A DNA stretch of 64,000 nucleotides from Abyssibius sp040880065 (lineage in GTDB: Bacteria > Pseudomonadota > Alphaproteobacteria > Rhodobacterales > Rhodobacteraceae). Below, one piece after another: positions 16,932 through 23,867 of the stretch. The notes under the pieces were generated by a model. It did no database searches. It saw only the letters and a list, made by a program, of their open reading frames with translations, and had not been told where the DNA came from. Location: the NCBI GenBank assembly GCA_040880065.1, contig JBBDJE010000051.1, forward strand, positions 16,598 to 80,597, given 5' to 3'. The first letter of the stretch is position 1. Every line of letters begins with the position of its first letter. A program made the position numbers and the translations under genes.

Positions 16932-17239
16932 CTTGTCTCCGTGGGGTCTGCGGCGCAGCAGCGCGCCTGAAAATGGGCCAACGCACCGGCCAGAACAGTT
17001 AGATTCAGCCTCAGGATGGTGCTTGTGCCTTGCGCTTCGCGCTCCAAAAGCCCGGCCTTGTCCAGTTCCTGCACATGATGGCTGAGCGATGAATGCGGAA
17101 TGCCGAGCGCGCTTGCCAATGCGCCAAACTTGTGCCCACCGCGCCCTGCCGCAAGCAAGGCGTCAAACACCTCCAGCCGACGGGCGTTACCAAGGGCGGC
17201 GAAAATGGCAGCATAGGTTGTGTTGGGGTCATCATTCAT
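16928..17239 (-). CDS. ArsR-family winged-helix regulator
   Basis: The 103-residue protein has the ArsR winged helix-turn-helix: FAALGNARRLEVFDALL, then the recognition region ALGIPHSSLSHHVQELDKAGLLEREAQGTS. It lacks the usual CxC metal motif of arsenic sensors; a Cys-Cys pair near the C-terminus (ARCCAAD) is the only cysteine cluster. It is the first gene of a two-gene unit with the membrane hydroxylase. A near-perfect palindrome sits directly against its start codon, pointing to autoregulation, and the gene is divergent from dddP. Confidence 0.9.
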   Translation of the reverse strand: MNDDPNTTYAAIFAALGNARRLEVFDALLAAGRGGHKFGALASALGIPHSSLSHHVQELDKAGLLEREAQGTSTILRLNLTVLAGALAHFQARCCAADPTETR

Positions 17240-17262
17240 TCGATTAAACTAGTTTATTCGAA
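17239..17262. promoter_or_regulatory. Palindromic operator candidate between arsR-type gene and dddP
   Basis: The 22-bp core 17240-17261 (TCGATTAAACTAGTTTATTCGA) is an inverted repeat around AAACTAGTTT with only one mismatched position per arm. It touches the start codon of the regulator, where a bound ArsR-type dimer would block its transcription. Flanking TTCGA/ATTCG motifs recur on the dddP side. Confidence 0.6.
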
Positions 17263-17350
17263 ATTGATTCGTCAACCACGATTCGACAGCACAGAAAACG
17301 ACCTCGGGCTGGCCGCAAAACGCCAAGCCGCACCGACAGTTGCGCGCTAG

Positions 17351-17369
17351 CCTGACGAAAAGTCAGGAG
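17351..17369 (+). promoter_or_regulatory. Hairpin containing the dddP Shine-Dalgarno sequence
   Basis: CCTGAC-GAAAA-GTCAGG (17351-17367) is a perfect 6-bp stem with a 5-base loop. The dddP ribosome site AGGAG (17365-17369) begins in its 3' arm, so folding would hide part of it. The start codon is at 17376. Confidence 0.55.
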
Positions 17370-17375
17370 CCTTCG

Positions 17376-18695
17376 ATGCAAGAACACTTTGTTGACCGCC
17401 GCAAAATAGACCCAAGCCGCCGCAAGCCCGATGGCACGCCGGATAATAATGACCGCGTTGAAATCGGGCCGACGCAACTGGCCTTTGATGAATGGGCGGC
17501 GGCCGGGCTTCAGGCCCCCAACCTTGATGCCATGCGCCGCTATCGCCACAAACGGTTGGTGGAGCATATCATCGCGCGCGATCTGGCAGGGTTGCTGGTG
17601 TTTGACCCGCTCAACATCCGCTATGCGACCGACAGCACGAACATGCAACTTTGGAACACGCATAACCCCTTTCGCGCCTGCCTTGTTTGCGCCGACGGGC
17701 ATATGGTGTTGTGGGATTACAAGAACTCGCCCTTCCTTTCCGCCTTCAACCCTTTGGTAGCCGAAGTGCGCTCGGGCGCGTCGATGTTCTACTTTTCAAC
17801 TGGCGACCTTGGCCAGCGCAAGGCGGCTGATTTTGCGGCCCAATTGGCTGATGTTTTGGCCGCACATGCGCCGGGGCATAACAGGCTGGCGATAGACAAA
17901 ATCATGCTTGGCGGGTTGCGCGCAATCGAGGCGCAGGGCTTTAGCGTTACCGAAGGCGAAGAGCTTACCGAAAAGGCACGCTCTATCAAGGGAGCCGACG
18001 AGATTCTGGCCATGCGTTGCGCCATGAATGCCTGCGAAAAATCCGTGGCCGCCATGGAGCGCGCCGCAAAACCCGGCCTGTCGGAAGATGATATATGGGC
18101 GGTGCTGCACGCCGAAAACATCCGCCGGGGTGGCGAATGGATCGAGACCCGGCTTCTATCCTCTGGCCCGCGCACCAACCCGTGGTTTCAGGAATGCGGG
18201 CCGCGCATTGTGCAAAACAACGAGATTGTCGCCTTTGATACCGACCTGATTGGTGCCTATGGCATGTGTTGCGATATTTCGCGCACATGGTGGGTGGGGA
18301 CCGGCAAGCCGCGTCAGGACATGATTGATGACTACAAGCTCGGCTGGGAACATATCGACCATAATATGGCCATGCTGAAACCCGGCGTGAATATGCGTGA
18401 CCTTGTGCAAAACGGCCACCGCCTGCCGGACATCTACCAAAAGCAAAAATATTCCTGCGCGATGCACGGCGTTGGCCTGTGCGATGAATGGCCCCTGATC
18501 GACTATGCCGATAGATATGAGCATGGCGCGTTTGATTACCCGATTGAAGCGGGTATGACCCTGTGCGTCGAAGCGCTGATCAGCCGCGAAGGCGGGGATT
18601 TTTCGATCAAGCTCGAAGATCAGGTGCTGATCACCGAAACCGGCTACGAGAACCTGACAAACTATCCGCGCGATGCGCAATTGCTCGGGCGCTAG
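17376..18695 (+). CDS. dddP: DMSP lyase DddP (M24 peptidase fold)
   Basis: DddP cleaves dimethylsulfoniopropionate to dimethyl sulfide and acrylate. It has the creatinase/Xaa-Pro aminopeptidase (M24) fold but acts as a metal-dependent lyase. The 439-residue sequence carries the family-specific IGPTQLAF, FDPLNIRYATDSTNMQLWN and NPFR.CLVCADG-type segments. The metal ligands known for the Ruegeria enzyme (D295, D297, D307, H371, E406, E421, recalled from the literature) are matched here at D288, D290, D300, H364, E399 and E414, a constant shift of 7. AGGAG at 17365 fixes the start. The gene is divergent from an ArsR-type regulator, and its stop shares a CTAG with the convergent glycosyltransferase. 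Confidence 0.95.
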   Translation: MQEHFVDRRKIDPSRRKPDGTPDNNDRVEIGPTQLAFDEWAAAGLQAPNLDAMRRYRHKRLVEHIIARDLAGLLVFDPLNIRYATDSTNMQLWNTHNPFRACLVCADGHMVLWDYKNSPFLSAFNPLVAEVRSGASMFYFSTGDLGQRKAADFAAQLADVLAAHAPGHNRLAIDKIMLGGLRAIEAQGFSVTEGEELTEKARSIKGADEILAMRCAMNACEKSVAAMERAAKPGLSEDDIWAVLHAENIRRGGEWIETRLLSSGPRTNPWFQECGPRIVQNNEIVAFDTDLIGAYGMCCDISRTWWVGTGKPRQDMIDDYKLGWEHIDHNMAMLKPGVNMRDLVQNGHRLPDIYQKQKYSCAMHGVGLCDEWPLIDYADRYEHGAFDYPIEAGMTLCVEALISREGGDFSIKLEDQVLITETGYENLTNYPRDAQLLGR

Positions 18696-19639
18696 CTGCC
18701 CTGCACCTTGTCATAAATATCGACCGGATTGCGCCACAGAATGCGTGGCCGGCCGATAACTATGCTCAACCTGTTCATGGCGCGGGCGAAATAAACCAAC
18801 CCGCGCTGTTCGTTAAACACCAGCACAACTGCGCCCTGAAGCGATAACAGCATGAACCATACAAACGCGCTTAAAGCCGCCCAGATGTTATGTAAATGGC
18901 CCCGAAACAAGCCAAAACGCAGCACCGACATCAGCCCGCGATGATGCGCCTGGGCGATTTGCTTACCCATACGAAAGCCGAATGCCGCGCGTTCCGGCAA
19001 AATGTCTTCTCTGGTAATCGCATCGGGCACGAAGCGAATCTTTTCACCCGAATCTGTAAGCTGATACGACAAAAAGAAGTCCGATCCGCCGATGGTATTG
19101 AACCGCAGATCAAACCGCATTGCGCGCCCGTCATCTGCAAAGACAGACCGTCGAAACACAATATTCTGGGTTGTCACCGCTTTGAGATCGGCTGGTTCAT
19201 TGCGCCGTTTCTTTACTGCTTCGAGTGCTTTGAAAATGCGCGGCGCGGTGTCGGGCTCTTTCATAATCGCGCGGCCCGCAAAAATGTTATAAGCGGGCAT
19301 CGCCACAATCGCGGCATACATGGCCACGGCCCAGTTCGGGTCGATCACCTCGTCATCATCTATAAAGGCCAGCCAGTCGCCGCTGCCTTGCAGGAATTGC
19401 TCGATCGCACAATTGCGGGCCCGCACAACGCCAATTCGCGGCTCATGCGCATAGGTTATGGCCAACTGCTCGGAAAGCGACTCGATTACCGCAAGCGAAG
19501 GCGTGTCCGGCCCGCTTTCAACGATGATGAATCGCAGGTCCAGCCCCTCAACCGGCGCAAGATTGGTGCAAGAATGCAACAGTTCGGCAAGCATTTGCGG
19601 CCGTTCACGCGTGCATATCGCAATTACAAACTCGGGCAT
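18692..19639 (-). CDS. Family 2 glycosyltransferase (copy 1)
   Basis: The 315-residue protein is a GT-A fold family 2 glycosyltransferase. The N-terminal strand FVIAICTRERPQMLAELL, the nucleotide-binding HEPRIGVVRARN and the metal-binding LAFIDDDEV (DDD near residue 98) are clear. The acceptor-side ED-type motif is TREDILPERAAFG near residue 205. Hydrophobic stretches near residues 245-275 suggest membrane association. It is clearly related to the second copy at 19987-20922 along its whole length, including the ending PRIxW...Y.KVQG. Donor and acceptor are unknown; a cell-surface polysaccharide role is inferred. Confidence 0.88.
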   Translation of the reverse strand: MPEFVIAICTRERPQMLAELLHSCTNLAPVEGLDLRFIIVESGPDTPSLAVIESLSEQLAITYAHEPRIGVVRARNCAIEQFLQGSGDWLAFIDDDEVIDPNWAVAMYAAIVAMPAYNIFAGRAIMKEPDTAPRIFKALEAVKKRRNEPADLKAVTTQNIVFRRSVFADDGRAMRFDLRFNTIGGSDFFLSYQLTDSGEKIRFVPDAITREDILPERAAFGFRMGKQIAQAHHRGLMSVLRFGLFRGHLHNIWAALSAFVWFMLLSLQGAVVLVFNEQRGLVYFARAMNRLSIVIGRPRILWRNPVDIYDKVQGS

Positions 19640-19709
19640 TTCATTTTCTTTTTCTGCTGGTATATAGTGGCTTCGACGAAAGTCTTATTCCAATATGATG
19701 GAGCCTTAA

Positions 19710-19913
19710 ATGATTAAAGTTATCCGCGTTGCCCTTGCTGGTGTTTTCGCTGCTGGTGCAGCCTATGCCGGTTCGGCCGTATTCATCGCCCCCGAAGTGA
19801 CCATGGTTGAAGAACCCATGCGTTCCGGTTCGGGTGCATGGTTGATTCCGCTGGCAATCATCGCGATCCTCGCGCTGACCCTGACCGGTGGCGAAGACGA
19901 ATACCCAACCTAA
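19710..19913 (+). CDS. Small exported membrane protein, 67 residues
   Basis: This short protein has an N-terminal signal-like segment (MIKVIRVALAGVFAAGAAYAGSA), a short acidic linker (EVTMVEEPMRSGSG) and one C-terminal hydrophobic helix (WLIPLAIIAILALTLTGG) ending in EDEYPT. Small proteins of this design are common in Rhodobacteraceae but have no known function. GGAG at 19700-19703 gives a good ribosome site, and a strong terminator follows, supporting a real monocistronic gene. It lies between two related glycosyltransferase genes on the opposite strand. Confidence 0.78.
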   Translation: MIKVIRVALAGVFAAGAAYAGSAVFIAPEVTMVEEPMRSGSGAWLIPLAIIAILALTLTGGEDEYPT

Positions 19914-19946
19914 GAAGCCTGATTAGCCCTTTTGGCAAATTCTGCA

Positions 19947-19980
19947 AAGCGCCCGGCCATTGGTCGGGCGCTTCTTTTTT
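19947..19980. terminator. Strong intrinsic terminator
   Basis: AAGCGCCCGGCC-ATT-GGTCGGGCGCTT followed by CTTTTTT on the plus strand ends the 67-residue protein gene. The stem could also serve the glycosyltransferase whose stop is at 19987 on the other strand. Confidence 0.88.
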
Positions 19981-19986
19981 GTTAGA

Positions 19987-20922
19987 TCACTGTCCTTGGA
20001 CAGTCGCGTAGCTTTCGCTTGGTCGGCTCCAAAACACGCGTGGCCGACCAATTGCCGAAGCTACCGCGACCCACGCGCGCGCAAGTAGTCTAAGCCCGCG
20101 CTGCTCAGACACCACCAAAATAAAAACGCCAATCAAACCAAACACAACGCCCTTTGTCACGTCGCGCAGAATTTCCCGCAATACAAAAAGGCTCCCCGCA
20201 AATCGGCCCATGTGGTTGATTGTAACAATGCCGCTACAATGCGCTTGGTGTCCAATTTTGGAAAACTGAAATCTCAGACTTTGGCGGCTTTCAGGAACAT
20301 GTTCATAGGTCAGGGCCGACTTGAAATAACGGCAGGTATAACCCCGCAACCGAATGCGCCGGAAAAAGTCGAAATCCTCTCCACCTGTTAAATTATAGGC
20401 CAAATCAAACAGGTGCAGTTTCTCGCCATCGTCAAAAATTTCTCGGCGCATGAGGCAATTATTGGTTCCGCTCCTAAAAACCTTATGCCCGTGCGGATGA
20501 AACTTTGGTCGCGCTGCGCGCAAAATACGCGGCGCTGACGGATCATAGATTTTTAGCGTTGGCCCGACCAACAGATCAGCATCGGGGAAATCTGCGCGCG
20601 CTTGCAGAAAGACCGATAGCCAATCGGGCGCGACCACTTCGTCATCATCAACCAGCGCAATCCATTCGGATTCTCCTGCCAAAAACTGCGTAACCACTGC
20701 ATTGCGGGCATATACCAACCCAAGGCGCGGCTCGTTATGGTAGGAAATGTTCAGCCGGTCGGCAAAGCTTTCGGCCACGTCCTTTGCGCCGGTGGGCGGG
20801 CCATTCTCGATTAGAATTATCTCAACGGTTTCGCCAGCCTGCGCAATGCTGATGCACAGGCTTTCCAGCAACTCCGCCAGCATTTTGGGCCGCTCGCGCG
20901 TGCATATCCCGATATTCAGCAT
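19987..20922 (-). CDS. Family 2 glycosyltransferase (copy 2)
   Basis: A 311-residue GT2 enzyme paralogous to the one at 18692-19639: it shares the CTRERP start, NEPRLGLVYARN, LVDDDEVVAPDW (DDD near residue 97), GGEDFDFFRRIRLRGY and the ending RPRVFW...Y.TVQG. The acceptor motif is YEHVPESRQSLRFQFSKIG. Two hydrophobic stretches follow (about residues 245-285). It probably adds sugars to a surface glycan; the donor is unknown. The presence of two related copies around one small gene suggests a local duplication. Confidence 0.88.
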   Translation of the reverse strand: MLNIGICTRERPKMLAELLESLCISIAQAGETVEIILIENGPPTGAKDVAESFADRLNISYHNEPRLGLVYARNAVVTQFLAGESEWIALVDDDEVVAPDWLSVFLQARADFPDADLLVGPTLKIYDPSAPRILRAARPKFHPHGHKVFRSGTNNCLMRREIFDDGEKLHLFDLAYNLTGGEDFDFFRRIRLRGYTCRYFKSALTYEHVPESRQSLRFQFSKIGHQAHCSGIVTINHMGRFAGSLFVLREILRDVTKGVVFGLIGVFILVVSEQRGLRLLARAWVAVASAIGRPRVFWSRPSESYATVQGQ

Positions 20923-21063
20923 AGGCTTATTCCAATTCCTCGTTGCGCTTTGCTTATATTGCCGCGCATGGGCAACGCAAATGCCAATTGCCTGCCTACA
21001 AGATATTGTGCCTGCCCCCTGCTATCTGCCATATTGGGCATTGAGCAGAAAACGGGAAAACCC

Positions 21064-23046
21064 ATGGCAGCGCCAAACGACCTATTTGACGAAGATGAAG
21101 CCTCCAACAACTATTCCGCATCCTCGATCGAGGTGCTGGAAGGGCTGGAACCGGTCCGCAAGCGCCCCGGCATGTATATTGGCGGCACCGATGAGCGCGC
21201 TTTGCACCATCTGGTGGCCGAAGTGCTGGACAACTCGATGGACGAGGCGGTGGCCGGCCATGCCAACCGCATAGAAGTTGAATTGCACGAAGATTTTTCG
21301 GTGACCATCCGCGACAATGGCCGCGGCATGCCTGTCGATCCGCACCCGAAATTTCCCGACAAATCGGCGCTGGAGGTGATTATGTGCACGCTCCATGCGG
21401 GGGGCAAGTTTTCGGGCAAGGTCTATCAAACATCGGGCGGCTTGCACGGGGTCGGTATTTCGGTTGTGAACGCGCTGTCTGATCATGTCGAGGTTGAGGT
21501 GGCGCGCAGCAAGCTGCTCTATCGCCAGCGGTTCAGCCGTGGCCTGCCCGTAGGCGGGTTGGAGGAGCTGGGCGCTACGCAAAACCGCCGCGGCACCTCG
21601 GTCACTTTCCACCCCGATGCGGAAATTTTCGGCAGCGCAGCGCGGTTCAAGCCCGCGCGCCTGCTTAAAATGGTCCGCTCCAAGGCCTATCTGTTTTCAG
21701 GCGTCGAGATCCGTTGGAAATGCGCGCCAAGCTGCATTACCGATGATACGCCCGATGCCGCAACCTTCCACTTTCCCGGCGGCTTGGCAGATTACCTGAA
21801 AGAAACGCTGGAAGATGCTGCAACCTATAGCGAAAAGCCGTTTGCGGGTAAGGTAGAGTTTTCTGAACGTTTTGGTGGCGAGACTGTTGGCTCGGCGGAA
21901 TGGGCTATCAACTGGACACCGGCGCGCGACGCGTTTGTAAACTCGTATTGCAACACAGTGCCCACCCCCGAAGGCGGCACGCATGAAAGCGGGTTCTGGG
22001 CGGCAGTTCTGAAGGGTGTGCGCGCTTATGGCGAGCTTGTGTCCAACCGCAAGGCCAGCCAGATCACCCGTGAAGACGTGATGGCCGGTGGCTGCGCGAT
22101 GATTTCGGTGTTCATTCGCGAGCCCGAATTCGTGGGCCAGACCAAGGACCGGCTGGCCACAACCGAAGCGGCGCGCCTAGTGGAGCACGCCGTGCGCGAC
22201 CATTTTGATAACTGGCTGGCGGCCGATACCAAATCGGCTGGCGCGATCCTCGATTATCTGGTGCTGCGCGCCGAAGAACGCCTGCGCCGCCGCGCCGAAA
22301 AGGAAACCCAGCGCAAATCGGCCACCAAAAAGCTGCGCCTGCCCGGCAAGCTGGCCGATTGTTCAACCAGTGGCCGCGAGGGAACAGAGCTGTTTCTGGT
22401 AGAGGGCGATTCTGCGGGTGGCAGCGCAAAACAGGCCCGCAACCGCAAGACCCAGGCCATTTTGCCATTGCGCGGCAAAATTCTGAACGTATTGGGGGCG
22501 TCGGGCGCAAAACTTACGCAAAATCAGGAACTTGCCGACCTTTGCCAAGCCATGGGCGTTTCTGCGGGCAGCCGCTTCAACATCGACGATCTGCGCTATG
22601 AGCGCATCATCATCATGACCGATGCCGATGTTGACGGCGCGCATATCGCAGCACTTTTGATGACGTTTTTCTTCACCCAGATGCGCCCGCTCATCGAATC
22701 TGGCCATTTGTTTCTTGCTGCACCGCCGTTGTTTAGGCTGACGCAAGGCGCAAAATCTGTTTACGCCGCCGATATGCTTGAGCGCGACGACTGGCTGAAG
22801 CGTGGCCTTGGCGGGCGCGGTAAAATTGACGTGGGCCGCTTCAAGGGCCTTGGTGAAATGAACCCCGCGCAGTTGAAAGAAACCACGATGGACCCGTCCA
22901 CCCGCAAGCTCATTCGTGTGAGTATTGATGATGACGAACCGGGCGAAACCGATGATCTGGTCGAGCGCCTGATGGGTAAAAAGCCCGAAAAGCGGTTCCA
23001 GTATATTCAGGAAAACGCGAAGTTTGTGGAGGAACTGGATGTCTAG
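21064..23046 (+). CDS. parE: DNA topoisomerase IV subunit B
   Basis: ParE provides the ATPase and TOPRIM part of topoisomerase IV, which unlinks daughter chromosomes. The 660-residue protein has the GHKL ATPase domain (RKRPGMYIGG, DNSMDEAVAG, IRDNGRGMPVDPH, GGLHGVGISVVNALS), the transducer domain and the TOPRIM region (LFLVEGDSAGGSAKQARNRKTQAILPLRGK shortened here to its key residues EGDSAGG and LPLRGK, plus DADVDGAHI). The FKGLGEMNP motif near the end is typical. The length and the LEGLEPVRKRPGMYIGG start favour ParE over GyrB, which is about 800 residues. Start 21064 is chosen by family similarity; the ribosome site is weak. Confidence 0.93.
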   Translation: MAAPNDLFDEDEASNNYSASSIEVLEGLEPVRKRPGMYIGGTDERALHHLVAEVLDNSMDEAVAGHANRIEVELHEDFSVTIRDNGRGMPVDPHPKFPDKSALEVIMCTLHAGGKFSGKVYQTSGGLHGVGISVVNALSDHVEVEVARSKLLYRQRFSRGLPVGGLEELGATQNRRGTSVTFHPDAEIFGSAARFKPARLLKMVRSKAYLFSGVEIRWKCAPSCITDDTPDAATFHFPGGLADYLKETLEDAATYSEKPFAGKVEFSERFGGETVGSAEWAINWTPARDAFVNSYCNTVPTPEGGTHESGFWAAVLKGVRAYGELVSNRKASQITREDVMAGGCAMISVFIREPEFVGQTKDRLATTEAARLVEHAVRDHFDNWLAADTKSAGAILDYLVLRAEERLRRRAEKETQRKSATKKLRLPGKLADCSTSGREGTELFLVEGDSAGGSAKQARNRKTQAILPLRGKILNVLGASGAKLTQNQELADLCQAMGVSAGSRFNIDDLRYERIIIMTDADVDGAHIAALLMTFFFTQMRPLIESGHLFLAAPPLFRLTQGAKSVYAADMLERDDWLKRGLGGRGKIDVGRFKGLGEMNPAQLKETTMDPSTRKLIRVSIDDDEPGETDDLVERLMGKKPEKRFQYIQENAKFVEELDV

Positions 23047-23061
23047 CGCAGGGCGCGTTGA

Positions 23062-23202
23062 TTATGCAGCGCGTTTGATTTGATTTGCAATTTCAAATTC
23101 ATTGCGAGAAAACATTGAAGTTTGCTTAAACGCATCTAATCCGAGATTTTCGAACGTAAGCATTACGGCCCGCTCAATAGCGTCGTTCATGTATTTTGTC
23201 AT
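23062..23202 (-). CDS. Possible small protein in AT-rich islet, 46 residues
   Basis: An open frame of 46 codons begins MTKYMNDAIERAVMLTFENL and ends ANQIKRAA. A TAGGA ribosome site lies about 8 bases upstream. It is downstream of, and on the same strand as, the 177-residue gene of the islet, with 50 bases between. The sequence looks helical and basic at the end. I recognise no family. It may be a real partner of the upstream gene or a chance frame. Confidence 0.4.
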   Translation of the reverse strand: MTKYMNDAIERAVMLTFENLGLDAFKQTSMFSRNEFEIANQIKRAA

Positions 23203-23252
23203 TTTCAATCCTAGAATCAGCAAATTACTTAATCATATAGACACAAAACCAG

Positions 23253-23786
23253 TTAACAATCCAACAACTTTTTAGAAACTGATATCCACGCACCGTGTGA
23301 TTCTACTTTTGAGAAAATATCTTCGTTTACTAAGTTACGAGAAAGTTCCTTCAAAAAAACTGCGTCCGAAGGACTCCGTAAATGAATTTTTATATGGTTA
23401 GCTTTGAGTGAATTTTCGCTAATTAAAAGCCAGTTTATCAATAATCGTTTCAAAAGATTCTGAAAGTCTTCTACATCTAGCTCTCCAAAATCATACTTTG
23501 GAGAAAACAATACGTGGCGAACTCGTAGAACATGGCCATCATATCCTTTTAGCAAAGCGCAATTTGCAAAGAAAATTGCATCTGTCTCGCTATCGACGCC
23601 TGAAAGGCCGAAAATTCCAGAGTGAGTTCGGTCTTCATTTTCAAGCGCTATATTCTTTAAAGAAGGCAAACTCTGCGGAAAAAAATCTAAAAAATCCTCA
23701 CCAAACTTTTCGCAACTAGCTTTCCAACCATCCTCAAAACATTCCCAGTCACCATTGTCGACACGAATACGAGTTAAATCAGACAT
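23253..23786 (-). CDS. Unrecognised protein in AT-rich islet, 177 residues
   Basis: I do not recognise this protein. It begins MSDLTRIRVDNGDWECFEDGW and has no signal peptide or membrane helix. From about residue 85 a strand (HVLRVRHVLFSP), a long helix (DVEDFQNLLKRLLINWLLIS), a strand (HIKIHLRS), a helix (AVFLKELSRNL) and strands (ESHGAWISVSKK) follow in an order that resembles a GNAT acetyltransferase fold. The Q/RxxGxG/A acetyl-CoA loop is not evident, so this is only a guess. Base composition is clearly more AT-rich than that of all neighbours, with many AAA, TTT and TTA codons, which points to lateral gain. It lies between parE and an ABC-F gene. Confidence 0.7.
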   Translation of the reverse strand: MSDLTRIRVDNGDWECFEDGWKASCEKFGEDFLDFFPQSLPSLKNIALENEDRTHSGIFGLSGVDSETDAIFFANCALLKGYDGHVLRVRHVLFSPKYDFGELDVEDFQNLLKRLLINWLLISENSLKANHIKIHLRSPSDAVFLKELSRNLVNEDIFSKVESHGAWISVSKKLLDC

Positions 23787-23867
23787 GTAAAACTATCCAT
23801 AATTTTGATCAAGAAATAGCGATGTACAATACAATTAACTTTGGAGCAACTTAAGATTGATCACCGC

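Noticed and set aside
17093..17350. Possible extra gene between the ArsR-type regulator and dddP
   Set aside because: The open frame is mostly antisense to the regulator and runs through the palindrome; no start signals are present.
23498..23719. A 73-codon frame on the plus strand inside the AT-rich islet
   Set aside because: It is antisense to the 177-residue gene, which has the better start and length; no ribosome site is seen.
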